From Litorimonas sp947503715 (GTDB taxonomy: Bacteria; Pseudomonadota; Alphaproteobacteria; Caulobacterales; Maricaulaceae): 64,000 nt of DNA. The stretch lies in contig NZ_CP189850.1 of the NCBI RefSeq assembly GCF_050271975.1, forward strand, positions 2,976,001 to 3,040,000. Reading direction: 5' to 3'. How positions within the stretch are numbered: the stretch's first letter is position 1; every line of letters begins with the position of its first letter. The notes under the pieces were generated by a model. That model searched no databases, was not told the origin of the DNA, and saw nothing but the letters and a program-made list of their open reading frames with translations. The translations under genes were made by a program, and so were the position numbers. This document shows positions 7,634 through 16,030 of this stretch, one piece after another.

Positions 7634-9841
7634 TTAACTCGCAACACCCACACTCACATCCCGAATGGGCAAACTCCGCATCCGCCGTCCCGTCGCATTA
7701 AACACGGCATTGGCCAATGCGGGAGCAATCGGTGGGGTTCCGGGTTCGCCGCCCCCGCCGATGCGGGCGTCACTGCTGACAATCACGGTGTCGATTTTCG
7801 GGGCGCGGTCTATGCGCAGGATTTCGTAATCGTGGAAGTTGCTCTGCGCAACCGCGCCGTCTTCCAATGTGATTTCGCCGTGTAGCGCGGCGCAGAGACC
7901 GTAGATAATCCCACTTTGCATTTGTGCTGTGAAGCCGTCAGGATTAACAGCCAATCCGGGGTCGGCGGCGCAGGCCACGTGGAGCACATGCGGATCGCCT
8001 TCGCTGACATCCACAGTTACGACCTGCGCGCAAATGGTCATGAAGCTCTCGACGATGGAAATACCGCGTGCCTGTCCGTCGGGAAGCGGTGCACCCCAAT
8101 TTCCAAGTTTCGCAGCAGCATCAAGGACCTTCACAAAGCGTGGATGATCGCTGAGGAGTGCGCGGCGGAACTCATAGCCGTCCTTGCCGGCTTCATGGGC
8201 GAGTTCTTCGATAAAGCTCTCCGTGAAATAACCGTGCTGCGTGTGATCGACGGACCGCCAAGGCCCGAGCCGTGTATGGGAGGGACTCTCCACAACCTGC
8301 ATTTTCTGGTTCGGGATGGCGTAGGGAATCAGGCTGGCTTCGGGCGGGTCCATTTTGTGGACGAAGACACTCTCCCAACTCAGCGGCATATTATCCGCGT
8401 CCAGCGCGGCGCGGTAACGCCCGATCACCGCCGGACGGTAATGGTCCTGCTGCGTCGTTTCCTCACGTGACCAGATGAGTTTGACGGGATGACCGGAGGC
8501 TTTCGACAGAGCCACGGCCTGCAGGACATAATCCGTCATGGCCCGACGCCCAAACGCCCCGCCCATTAAGGCCGTGTGGAGTGTGACATTTTCGGACTTC
8601 ATGTCGAAAGCTTTCGCGATAGCCTCTTTCGTGCCGAGCGGGTTTTGCGTCCCGCACCAGATATCGCAAACCCCATCCCGCACCCAAGCGGTCGCATTCA
8701 TCGGTTCCATACAGGCATGGGCGAGATAGGGGACTGTATACTCGGCTTCGAAAATCCGCGCAGCCTTCGCTTCGGCTTTCGTGACATCGCCCGTTTTGTG
8801 CAGGACTTTGCGTTTACCGGAATCCAGCGCCTGCGCATATTGCGCATAGAGGGCGTCCTGATTTAATGCGTCCGCGTCTGATGTCGTGAAGGTCACATCC
8901 AGCGCATAGAGCGCCTGTTGGGCCTGCCAATAACCGTCTGCGACCACGCCGACATAATCGCCCATATTATGAATGGAGATGACGCCGGGCATGTCTTTTG
9001 CCGCACTGTCATCGACCTGCTCGATCTTCGCACCATGGACGGGCGGGGCCATAACGGTGGCGTATTTCATTCCGTCAACTCTGGCATCAATCCCGAAAGC
9101 CGCAGTTCCATTCACCTTGGCCGGAATATCCACGCGCGGGAGGGACCTCCCCATTAGCGTGTAATCTTTGCGGGATTTCAGTTTGGGACGGATATTGGGT
9201 TCCATTTCGGACGCCGCCGCCGCGAATGTGCCGTAAGGCGCAGACCGATTTGAGGCGTCGTGATAGACGACACTCTTTTCCGTGCGCAGGCTGGACACCG
9301 GAACGCCCCAGTCTTTCGCCGCAGCCTTCACAATCAATTCCCGCGCCGCCGCACCCGCCGTCTGCATCGCGCCGGTTCCGGTAAAGCGGACGGAAGTCGA
9401 CCCGCCCGTGATCTGCATATTCATGGATTTGGAAATGGCCAGCATCGCCCCGTTCAGCGTGTCAAACACCATGCCGGGCACGGCTTTTCCGCCCGCTATG
9501 AACTCCCGCACGAGGGGGAAGTTTGCGTAGTCCTTGATGGCAGGCGCTTCGAGGATTTCCATTGCCTCCCAATCCGCATCCATTTCCTCGGCGAGCATGG
9601 CGGAGAGGGCCGTGTGTACGCCCTGCCCCATTTCACCGTGGGGGATGATCGCCGTGATGACATTTTCTTCGGAAATTTTGACCCAAGCGGCGAGAAGGTG
9701 TTCACCCTCCCCCGCTACATATTTTTCGAGCTTGTCCGTGCGGTCACCGGGTCGGATGGCAACCCCGACGACGAGCGCCCCGCCCGCGACGAGCCCTGCG
9801 CCGATAAATCCGCGTCGTGTCCACTTTCCCAGTTTGGCCAT
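7634..9841 (-). CDS. Molybdopterin-binding large subunit, IorB-type aldehyde/isoquinoline oxidoreductase
   Basis: Large catalytic subunit of a xanthine-oxidase-family hydroxylase, 735 residues, of the isoquinoline 1-oxidoreductase beta (IorB) type. A twin-arginine signal (WTRRGFIGAGLVAGGALV) at residues 8-25 predicts export in folded form. Molybdenum-cofactor motifs are visible, including MGGAFGRR near residue 430 and GGGGEPGTPPIAPALANAV near the C-terminus with the conserved catalytic Glu. It is co-transcribed with the [2Fe-2S] subunit upstream (2-base gap). The real substrate (aldehyde, N-heterocycle or other) cannot be read from sequence. Confidence 0.9.
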   Translation of the reverse strand: MAKLGKWTRRGFIGAGLVAGGALVVGVAIRPGDRTDKLEKYVAGEGEHLLAAWVKISEENVITAIIPHGEMGQGVHTALSAMLAEEMDADWEAMEILEAPAIKDYANFPLVREFIAGGKAVPGMVFDTLNGAMLAISKSMNMQITGGSTSVRFTGTGAMQTAGAAARELIVKAAAKDWGVPVSSLRTEKSVVYHDASNRSAPYGTFAAAASEMEPNIRPKLKSRKDYTLMGRSLPRVDIPAKVNGTAAFGIDARVDGMKYATVMAPPVHGAKIEQVDDSAAKDMPGVISIHNMGDYVGVVADGYWQAQQALYALDVTFTTSDADALNQDALYAQYAQALDSGKRKVLHKTGDVTKAEAKAARIFEAEYTVPYLAHACMEPMNATAWVRDGVCDIWCGTQNPLGTKEAIAKAFDMKSENVTLHTALMGGAFGRRAMTDYVLQAVALSKASGHPVKLIWSREETTQQDHYRPAVIGRYRAALDADNMPLSWESVFVHKMDPPEASLIPYAIPNQKMQVVESPSHTRLGPWRSVDHTQHGYFTESFIEELAHEAGKDGYEFRRALLSDHPRFVKVLDAAAKLGNWGAPLPDGQARGISIVESFMTICAQVVTVDVSEGDPHVLHVACAADPGLAVNPDGFTAQMQSGIIYGLCAALHGEITLEDGAVAQSNFHDYEILRIDRAPKIDTVIVSSDARIGGGGEPGTPPIAPALANAVFNATGRRMRSLPIRDVSVGVAS

Positions 9842-9843
9842 GA

Positions 9844-10302
9844 TCAGGCCTCCTTCGCGGCGGTTTTGATCGCCGCGCGGATACGGTCATACATACCGCA
9901 GCGGCAGATATTACCGGACATGGCCGTGTTGATATCTTCATCCGTTGGGTCAGGCGTGGTCTCCAAGAGGGCCACAGCGCTCATAATCTGCCCGGATTGG
10001 CAATAACCGCATTGCGGCACCTGATGTTTGATCCACGCCTGCTGTACCGCATGGAGCGTTCCCTCGGCATCAGTAACACCTTCAATCGTGGTGACATCCG
10101 TACCCTCAGCAGCGGAGAGCGGCGTGGAACAGGACCGCACGGGTTCGCCGTTTACATGAACTGTACACGCCCCGCATTGTGCAATGCCGCAGCCAAATTT
10201 CGTCCCCGTCAGGCCGAGCTCCTCACGGATCGCCCAAAGTAGCGGAGTGTCGGGGTCGGTTTTTAAGCTGGCTTGTTGTCCATTGATATTGAGCTGAACC
10301 AT
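9844..10302 (-). CDS. [2Fe-2S] small subunit of the IorAB-type molybdenum hydroxylase
   Basis: A 152-residue electron-transfer subunit of the IorA/CoxS type. The N-terminal plant-ferredoxin-like domain carries the first cluster in CGIAQCGACTVHVNGE plus the following SCSTP; the C-terminal helical domain binds the second cluster through CGYCQSGQ and ICRCGMY. It passes electrons from the molybdenum site of its partner to an outside acceptor. It is the first gene of a two-gene operon with the large subunit. It has no export signal of its own, consistent with co-export alongside the Tat-bearing partner (inference). Confidence 0.93.
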   Translation of the reverse strand: MVQLNINGQQASLKTDPDTPLLWAIREELGLTGTKFGCGIAQCGACTVHVNGEPVRSCSTPLSAAEGTDVTTIEGVTDAEGTLHAVQQAWIKHQVPQCGYCQSGQIMSAVALLETTPDPTDEDINTAMSGNICRCGMYDRIRAAIKTAAKEA

Positions 10303-10417
10303 CTGTCCGTCCTTCCACTATTCTCTATCAATCATAGCGTAACACATCAGGGCACCAAAATAGGAGATGCAATTGGCCTGTGTTCACACATGAATGTCGG
10401 GAACGATATACCTATAT

Positions 10418-10433
10418 GATCGTTTGTACGATC
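10418..10433. promoter_or_regulatory. Palindromic operator candidate between the IorA gene and the DJ-1 gene
   Basis: GATCGT-TTGT-ACGATC is a perfect 6-base inverted repeat about 30 bases upstream of the DJ-1 gene, in the 163-base divergent gap. Related half-sites (ACGATA at 10403, ATCAATCG at 10431) flank it, and TATA-rich sequence overlaps. This is the usual shape of a dimeric repressor site (for example TetR type); no regulator gene is nearby. Confidence 0.4.
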
Positions 10434-10465
10434 AATCGAATAACCAAAATATATAAGGTCAAATA

Positions 10466-11146
10466 ATGAAAATACTGATGGTTCTCACCTCGCATGATAA
10501 ACTCGGAGATACGGGCAAAAAGACAGGCTTTTGGTTGGAAGAATTCGCGGCCCCCTATTACGTCTTCAAAGACGCTAATGCAGAAATTACGCTCGCCTCG
10601 CCCAAAGGCGGTCAACCGCCCCTTGACCCCTCCAGTGATACTGAAGATGCCCAAACACCTGCAACGGAGCGTTTCAAGGCGGATAAAGCTGCACAAAATG
10701 AGCTTGCAAATACAGTCAAACTCTCAACAATTTCAGAAGAAGGTTTCGATGCTATCTTCTACCCCGGCGGCCACGGCCCGTTGTGGGATTTGGCCGAAGA
10801 TACCAATAGTATCAATTTGATTGAGGCTTTCGCGGCGTCTGATCGCCCTATTGGTGCGGTCTGTCACGCCCCCGCTATCTTCAAACACACAAAAGCACCG
10901 AATGGCGATCCGCTCGTTCACGGCAGAACTGTAACAGGTTTCACCAATAGTGAAGAAGAGGCTGTGGAATTAACAGATGTTGTCCCATTCCTGGTTGAGG
11001 ATATGTTGAAAGCCAATGGCGGGAAATTTGAACGGGAGGGCGATTGGACATCATTTATCGTGGCGGATGGGACGTTGGTGACAGGGCAAAACCCCGCATC
11101 ATCAGATGCTGCAGCCGAAAAATTGCTGGAGCTTCTTAAGGCTTAA
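10466..11146 (+). CDS. DJ-1/PfpI family protein (type 1 glutamine amidotransferase-like)
   Basis: A 226-residue cytoplasmic protein of the DJ-1/PfpI superfamily, close to the Hsp31/HchA-like class III glyoxalases and deglycases. The nucleophile is Cys133 in PIGAVCHAPAIF with the adjacent His134; an early acidic pair (LEEFAAPYY, Glu25-26) supplies the expected glutamate; YPGGHGPLWDLA forms the nucleophile-neighbour loop. It is a single-gene unit with its own terminator just downstream. A role in handling methylglyoxal or electrophile stress is likely from the family, but PfpI-type proteins are diverse and the substrate is not fixed by sequence. Confidence 0.88.
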   Translation: MKILMVLTSHDKLGDTGKKTGFWLEEFAAPYYVFKDANAEITLASPKGGQPPLDPSSDTEDAQTPATERFKADKAAQNELANTVKLSTISEEGFDAIFYPGGHGPLWDLAEDTNSINLIEAFAASDRPIGAVCHAPAIFKHTKAPNGDPLVHGRTVTGFTNSEEEAVELTDVVPFLVEDMLKANGGKFEREGDWTSFIVADGTLVTGQNPASSDAAAEKLLELLKA

Positions 11147-11168
11147 ACTGTTTTGAATTTTTATGATC

Positions 11169-11196
11169 AAGACCGTGGCTTTGCTGCGGTCTTTTT
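11169..11196 (+). terminator. Intrinsic terminator of the DJ-1 gene
   Basis: AAGACCG pairs with CGGTCTT, followed by TTT and a T-rich stretch. It lies 23 bases after the stop of the DJ-1 gene. Confidence 0.8.
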
Positions 11197-11249
11197 GTGT
11201 TTGAGTTTTGATTATCCCCTGCATTGCTCGTTTTATTGATCGTTGCCCC

Positions 11250-11281
11250 TAAAACAAAAAACCGCGGCGCTGGCCACGGTT
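11250..11281 (-). terminator. Intrinsic terminator of the ribosomal array after rplQ
   Basis: On the minus strand AACCGTGG pairs with CCGCGGTT (one G-U pair) around a 6-base loop and is followed by a run of T residues (A-run at 11255-11260 on the plus strand). It is about 80 bases past the rplQ stop and faces the DJ-1 terminator. Confidence 0.8.
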
Positions 11282-11301
11282 CATTTATTCTATGTCGAGT
11301 C

Positions 11302-11373
11302 CCGAAATCTTGCGATTTCGGAGCCTTCACTTTGGAAGGTCCACTGGACCTTCCAATCGACGCTATGCGTCGA
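11302..11373. repeat. Three consecutive perfect hairpins at the rplQ 3' end
   Basis: Three back-to-back inverted repeats: 11302-11321 (CCGAAATC-TTGC-GATTTCGG), 11333-11355 (TGGAAGGTCC-ACT-GGACCTTCCA), and 11357-11373 (TCGACGC-TAT-GCGTCGA). The last includes the rplQ stop codon. None has a T-run; the real terminator is further downstream. They could protect the 3' end of a long mRNA from exonucleases. Confidence 0.75.
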
Positions 11374-11773
11374 CCGCTTCGGCTCTCTCACGGTCCACTT
11401 TGCCTTTGGCATCTTCGTCGCGATCGACGAATTCAATGACGGCCATTGGCGCGTTGTCACCATAGCGGAAGCCCGCTTTCATGATGCGGATATATCCACC
11501 CGGACGATCCGCATAGCGGGGGCCGAGAACGTCGAAGAGTTTCTTGGACATCTCTTTATTGCGCGTACGCGCAATCGCGATACGACGGGAGTTTAGGTCG
11601 CCTTTTTTGGCGAGTGTTACGAGCTTCTCGACGAAAGGACGAAGTTCTTTCGCTTTTGGCAGAGTCGTGACGATTTGCTCATGCTCGATAAGGGAGCTGG
11701 ACATATTGGCGAACATCGCTTTGCGGTGTGACGCTGTGCGGTTCAGTTTACGATGGGCGATTTTATGACGCAT
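11363..11773 (-). CDS. rplQ: Large-subunit ribosomal protein L17
   Basis: L17 of the 50S subunit, 136 residues, slightly longer than the 127-residue E. coli protein because of a charged tail (DRDEDAKGKVDRERAEAVDA). The opening MRHKIAHRKLNRTASHRKAM is diagnostic, as is the LAKKGDL segment in the middle. It is the last gene of the ribosomal array, 48 bases after rpoA, the standard position. Its stop codon lies within the stem of a perfect hairpin. Confidence 0.98.
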   Translation of the reverse strand: MRHKIAHRKLNRTASHRKAMFANMSSSLIEHEQIVTTLPKAKELRPFVEKLVTLAKKGDLNSRRIAIARTRNKEMSKKLFDVLGPRYADRPGGYIRIMKAGFRYGDNAPMAVIEFVDRDEDAKGKVDRERAEAVDA

Positions 11774-11821
11774 GGCTAAATCTCTTCGAGGTGTTCTTTG
11801 GGACCAATCTAAGCAGAAAGC

Positions 11822-12838
11822 TTAGATATGGTCGTCATATTTCTTGGCGAGTTCTTCGATATTCTCCGGCGGCCAGTTTGGCGCGTCCATGCCGAGGTGC
11901 AAGCCCATGGCAGCGAGAACTTCTTTGATCTCATTGAGGGATTTACGACCAAAGTTCGGCGTACGGAGCATTTCAGCTTCGGATTTCTGAATCAGGTCGC
12001 CAATGTAAACGATATTATCGTTCTTGAGGCAGTTTGCAGAGCGGACAGAGAGCTCAAGCTCGTCAACCTTGCGCAGAAGCGCGGGGTTAAAGTCGAGTTC
12101 GGGTTTCTCTTCACCACGGGACACATCTTCCGGATCGTCAAAGTTGACGAAGACTTGGAATTGGTCTTGCAGAATACGAGCCGCAACCGCGATCGCATCT
12201 TCCGGTGTGACGGCGGCATTTGTTTCAATGTCGATGATGAGTTTATCATAATCGAGAACTTGACCTTCGCGTGTGTCTTCAACGCGGTAAGCGACGCGTT
12301 TGACGGGCGAATAGAGGGCATCGATGGAGATTAGGCCAATTGGCGCATCTTCCGGACGGGACGCCGATGCAGGGACATAGCCCTTCCCAGACGTCACGGT
12401 CAGTTCCATACGAAGGTCAGCGCCTTCATCGGCTGTACAGATGACGTGGTCCTTGTTCAGGATTTCAACGTCGGCTGTTTCTTCGATATCGGCACCTGTG
12501 ACGGGACCTGCACCTTGCTTGCGCAGAAGAAGCTTTTTCGGTCCGTCAGCATGCATGCGCACGGCGAGACCTTTGATGTTCAGGACTATGTTTGTGACAT
12601 CTTCGCGGACATTTGGGATGGATGTAAATTCGTGAACGATACCGTCAATCTGAACAGCGGAGACGGCTGCACCCTGTAGGGAGGACAGCAATACGCGACG
12701 GAGTGCGTTACCGAGTGTCATACCAAAGCCACGCTCGAGCGGCTCTGCAATGATCAGGGCTTTGCGCGAGGGATCACGGCCGGGTTCGATTTCCGGGTTG
12801 ATCGGACGGATAAGTTCTTGCCAGTTTTTTTCAATCAC
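11822..12838 (-). CDS. rpoA: RNA polymerase alpha subunit
   Basis: Alpha subunit, 338 residues. The N-terminal assembly domain contains GFGMTLGNALRRVLLSSL, the dimerisation and beta-binding motif. The C-terminal domain starts around residue 255 and shows SVRSANCLKNDNIVYIGDL and RTPNFGRKSLNEIKEVL, which contact UP-element DNA and regulators. It lies between rpsK (99-base gap containing strong hairpins) and rplQ (48-base gap), as in most bacteria. Confidence 0.98.
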   Translation of the reverse strand: MIEKNWQELIRPINPEIEPGRDPSRKALIIAEPLERGFGMTLGNALRRVLLSSLQGAAVSAVQIDGIVHEFTSIPNVREDVTNIVLNIKGLAVRMHADGPKKLLLRKQGAGPVTGADIEETADVEILNKDHVICTADEGADLRMELTVTSGKGYVPASASRPEDAPIGLISIDALYSPVKRVAYRVEDTREGQVLDYDKLIIDIETNAAVTPEDAIAVAARILQDQFQVFVNFDDPEDVSRGEEKPELDFNPALLRKVDELELSVRSANCLKNDNIVYIGDLIQKSEAEMLRTPNFGRKSLNEIKEVLAAMGLHLGMDAPNWPPENIEELAKKYDDHI

Positions 12839-12844
12839 GGTGTT

Positions 12845-12925
12845 CGCCTCTAATTAAGCGTTTGGCGCGCCGTTCCGCGAGGGAATGACACGCCGAAAAA
12901 TGTTCTCCCCAAGCGCAGGGCTTGG
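12845..12925 (-). other. Two RNA hairpins between rpsK and rpoA
   Basis: On the minus strand the 99-base gap holds CCAAGC-CCTGC-GCTTGG (12909-12925) and then a longer imperfect stem in which GGCGTGTCATTCC faces GGAACGGCGCGCC with several G-U pairs. Neither is followed by a T-run. They could set the relative yield of S11 and RpoA by processing, or shield mRNA ends. Confidence 0.5.
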
Positions 12926-12937
12926 AGTATTTCGACC

Positions 12938-13327
12938 TTAAACGCGACGGCGTTTTGGTGGACGACAACCATTATGCGGGATGGGTGTGACGTCACGGAT
13001 TGTTGTGATCGTCATTCCGGTCGCCGCTAGCGCACGGACTGCGGACTCACGACCCGAACCTGGACCGTTCACATTGACTTCCAATGTATTCATGCCGTGT
13101 TCTGCCGCTTTACGCGCCGCTTCCTCAGCCGCAACCTGTGCCGCATAAGGCGTAGATTTACGAGAGCCTTTAAAGCCCATCGCACCTGCGGAACACCATG
13201 AGACGGCGTTGCCCTGAGCATCCGTGATCATGACCATCGTGTTGTTAAATGTTGCGTTGATATGTGCGACGCCGGACGTGATATTCTTCCGGTCGGCGCG
13301 GCGGACCTTGCCTGGTTCTCTTGCCAT
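12938..13327 (-). CDS. rpsK: Small-subunit ribosomal protein S11
   Basis: S11, 129 residues, part of the 30S platform that holds the 3' end of 16S rRNA. Family motifs include GVAHINATFNNTMVMITD near the N-terminus and the ending DVTPIPHNGCRPPKRRRV. The gene is 11 bases after rpsM and 99 bases before rpoA. The length and motifs are normal. Confidence 0.98.
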   Translation of the reverse strand: MAREPGKVRRADRKNITSGVAHINATFNNTMVMITDAQGNAVSWCSAGAMGFKGSRKSTPYAAQVAAEEAARKAAEHGMNTLEVNVNGPGSGRESAVRALAATGMTITTIRDVTPIPHNGCRPPKRRRV

Positions 13328-13338
13328 GTCAGACTACC

Positions 13339-13707
13339 TTATTTCTTCTTACCGGCAATGGCCTTTGCAGGGCCTTTGCGTGTGCGGGCATTTGTATGTG
13401 TACGCTGGCCACGAACGGGCAAGCCACGACGGTGACGCAGACCGCGATAGTTACCCATATCCATCAAGCGCTTGATGTTCTGGGACACTTCACGACGCAG
13501 ATCACCTTCGACCTGATGCTCGGCATCAATGGTCTCACGGATTTGCAAAATTTCCTGATCGGTCAGGTCATGCACGCGACGCTCGCGCGAGATGCCAACC
13601 TTCTCACAGATCTCGGTCGCCTTTGCAGGGCCGATGCCGTGAATATAACGTAGCGCGATTTCAACGCGTTTGTTGGTCGGGATATTTACCCCAGCAATAC
13701 GAGCCAC
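13339..13707 (-). CDS. rpsM: Small-subunit ribosomal protein S13, GTG start
   Basis: S13 of the 30S head, 122 residues. The true start is GTG at 13707: it gives the standard opening (M)ARIAGVNIPTNKRV and is preceded by a strong GGAGG six bases away. A longer frame back to 13764 is not supported by the family. Motifs: YIHGIGPAKA, then the basic tail RGLPVRGQRTHTNARTRKG. It starts the rpsM-rpsK-rpoA-rplQ group, 172 bases after adk. Confidence 0.97.
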   Translation of the reverse strand: MARIAGVNIPTNKRVEIALRYIHGIGPAKATEICEKVGISRERRVHDLTDQEILQIRETIDAEHQVEGDLRREVSQNIKRLMDMGNYRGLRHRRGLPVRGQRTHTNARTRKGPAKAIAGKKK

Positions 13708-13856
13708 ACTCGGCCTCCAATTCATTCCGGTTCCGGTTCGGCGTCTGACGTTTGCTTGTCCCATAACAAATGAGACGGTAGCCGATGACGTCTGCCGCGA
13801 AAGCGGGTCACTTAGTCTTATTAACGGAAGGCGTCAACCGTCCGCGCTGTTATCTT

Positions 13857-13872
13857 GGAGGTTTTCACCTCC
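13857..13872. other. GNRA-capped hairpin just after adk
   Basis: On the minus strand GGAGGT-GAAA-ACCTCC forms a perfect 6-bp stem with a GAAA tetraloop, 7 bases after the adk stop. There is no T-run. It may be a 3'-end stabiliser or a processing signal between adk and rpsM. Confidence 0.55.
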
Positions 13873-13879
13873 GAAACTC

Positions 13880-14506
13880 TCACCCGCCAAATAGACGCGC
13901 GAAAAATCCTTTTTTAGGCTCTCCCTTGGGAGAGGCCTGACGGTCGAGCACTTCCGAAATGGACGCGGCAACCGTTTCAATATCCGCCATACCATCAACT
14001 TCCGTCAGCTTTCCCTGTGCCGAGTAATAAGGCAGGAGCGGAGCCGTCTGTTTGTTATAGGTCGCGAGGCGATGTTTGAAGACTTCGGGATTATCATCCT
14101 TGCGGCCTTGTTCGAGGAATCGTTTTTCGATCCTCCCGAGAATTGAACCGTCGTCTACTTTGAGACGGATGACCGAGTCCACCGATTCGTCCCGTTTCGC
14201 GAGCACTGAATCCAGGGCTTCGGCTTGGGCGACGGTGCGGGGGAATCCGTCAAAGATAAATCCTGCGGCACCCGGATTCGAATCCAGCTGATCCTCGATC
14301 AGGGCGATGACAATCTCGTCACTGACGAGGTCACCGGCTTTGATAATACCCTCAACTTTTTGGCCGAGTTCCGATCCGGACTTAATGGCCGCACGCAACA
14401 TATCACCCGTTGAGAGTTGAATGAGCTGACGCTCCGCCACGAGACGTTTGGCTTGTGTGCCTTTGCCCGCAGCGGGAGGACCAAAAAGAACGAGATTCAG
14501 AGCCAT
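13880..14506 (-). CDS. adk: Adenylate kinase
   Basis: Adk interconverts ATP + AMP and two ADP. The 208-residue protein has the P-loop GPPAAGKGTQAKRL at residues 8-21, the AMP-site region STGDMLRAAI and the FDGFPRTVAQA motif. The LID is short, without the zinc cysteines of the long form, and runs through GRIEKRFLEQGRKDD. A basic, hydrophobic tail ends KKGFFARLFGG, which is an extension beyond the usual end. It sits between secY and rpsM, a common order in Proteobacteria and Firmicutes. Confidence 0.97.
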   Translation of the reverse strand: MALNLVLFGPPAAGKGTQAKRLVAERQLIQLSTGDMLRAAIKSGSELGQKVEGIIKAGDLVSDEIVIALIEDQLDSNPGAAGFIFDGFPRTVAQAEALDSVLAKRDESVDSVIRLKVDDGSILGRIEKRFLEQGRKDDNPEVFKHRLATYNKQTAPLLPYYSAQGKLTEVDGMADIETVAASISEVLDRQASPKGEPKKGFFARLFGG

Positions 14507-14515
14507 CAGTCCCTC

Positions 14516-15883
14516 TTATGTCTTGTTACGGCGACGCATGCGGGACTTCTTGATGAGGCCCTCATATTGATGCGCGATCAGGTGCGATTGAATTTGTGCG
14601 ACCGTGTCGAGTGTCACGGACACGATAATCAGCAAGCTCATTCCGCCGATCAACATGGCGACAGAGGCCGGAACCGTACCGCCCTGTTGCGCGATGAAGA
14701 GCTCGGGCAGGACACAGACAAAGGCCACGTAAAGCGCGCCGATAAATGTCAGGCGCGACAGGACGTAGGACAGATATTCCGCTGTCCGTTGACCCGGACG
14801 AATACCCGGCAGGAAACCGCCATTCTTGCGAAGGTTATCGGCCACATCATCGGGCTTAAACACGTAAGGGACGTAGAAGTAACAGAAGAAGATAATCAAC
14901 AGGCCGTATAACGCGAGATAGGTTGGCGAGCCATAGCCGAGATAGGCGAGGATTGTCCCCGCAATACCCGACGCCGCGCCGTCTTGGCCAACAAAGATCT
15001 GACCGAATGTCGCTGGCAATAATAGAAGCGAACTGGCGAAGATTGGCGGGATAACACCGGCCGTGTTCAGTTTCAGCGGCATGAAGGAGTTTTCGCCGCC
15101 AAACTGTTTCCCACCCGCCATCTGGCGTTTGGGATACCGGACAAGTAATCGCCTCTGCGCCCGTTCGACGAAGACAATCAGCATGGACAGCCCGACAAAG
15201 AGCGCCAGCAGGATAATCAAGAGAAATTCTGTAATCTGACCTGTCTGGTTCTGTCCGAAGAGCTGGAACAGCGCTTTCGGTAGCTCGGCGACAATACCCG
15301 CGAAAATGATCAACGAGACACCGTTACCGACACCGCGTGCCGTCACCTGCTCACCGAGCCACATCAGGAACATCGTACCGCCGACGAGTGTGATCACTGT
15401 AGACGCTTGGAAGAAGAGACCGGGATCAATGACAGTGCCGTCTGTGGCTTGCAGCGCACGGGCAATACCAAAGGCTTGGAACGCCGCGAGGAACACGGTC
15501 AGATAGCGCGTATATTGGTTAATTTGCTTCCGCCCTTGCTCGCCGTCTTTGTCGAGTTCTTTCAGCGAGGCGACTGACCCCTTCAGCAGGGTCATGATGA
15601 TCGAAGCCGAAATATATGGCATCACGTTCAACGCAAAAATACCGAGACGCTCGACGGCACCACCGGCAAACATATTCAATCGTTCAAAGAGGGAGCCACC
15701 CGTCCCGCTGCCAAAGGCCGCCTGGAAGGCATCAATATTGATCCCCGGAATCGGAACGAAAGTCCCGATACGGTAAACAACCAAAATCATGAGCGTGAAG
15801 AGAAGTCGCTTTTGCAGCTCTTTCGCCTTGGAGAAGACCCCAAGGTTCATATTGGCGGCGAGCTGTTCAGAGGCTGAAGCCAT
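14516..15883 (-). CDS. secY: Preprotein translocase channel subunit SecY
   Basis: SecY forms the protein-conducting channel of the inner membrane with SecE and SecG. The 455-residue length fits ten transmembrane helices. Family motifs include YRIGTFVPIPGI at the start of helix 1, GIFALNVMPYISASI in the plug region and ERAQRRLLVRYPKRQ in the cytoplasmic loop that binds ribosome and SecA. It ends with a basic tail (KKSRMRRRNKT). It follows rplO after a 147-base gap holding a strong hairpin and precedes adk by 9 bases. Confidence 0.98.
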   Translation of the reverse strand: MASASEQLAANMNLGVFSKAKELQKRLLFTLMILVVYRIGTFVPIPGINIDAFQAAFGSGTGGSLFERLNMFAGGAVERLGIFALNVMPYISASIIMTLLKGSVASLKELDKDGEQGRKQINQYTRYLTVFLAAFQAFGIARALQATDGTVIDPGLFFQASTVITLVGGTMFLMWLGEQVTARGVGNGVSLIIFAGIVAELPKALFQLFGQNQTGQITEFLLIILLALFVGLSMLIVFVERAQRRLLVRYPKRQMAGGKQFGGENSFMPLKLNTAGVIPPIFASSLLLLPATFGQIFVGQDGAASGIAGTILAYLGYGSPTYLALYGLLIIFFCYFYVPYVFKPDDVADNLRKNGGFLPGIRPGQRTAEYLSYVLSRLTFIGALYVAFVCVLPELFIAQQGGTVPASVAMLIGGMSLLIIVSVTLDTVAQIQSHLIAHQYEGLIKKSRMRRRNKT

Positions 15884-15985
15884 GATGCGGTTCCCTTTAT
15901 CTGTTCATCGCGCCACACCTGCAATCAGAATATGAGAGGCTTAACGCGCGTATCATAACCAGATGGGGGTGCGACAAACATGTTC

Positions 15986-16019
15986 AAGGCCGCGCCCTGT
16001 AAGAACAGGACACGGCCTT
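15986..16019. other. Strong hairpin between rplO and secY
   Basis: AAGGCCG (15986-15992) pairs with CGGCCTT (16013-16019), and inside it CCTGT pairs with ACAGG around an AAGA loop. On the transcribed minus strand the sequence after it (GAACATG) is not T-rich, so it is more likely a processing or attenuation structure than a full terminator. Confidence 0.6.
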
Positions 16020-16030
16020 AACATTATAGT

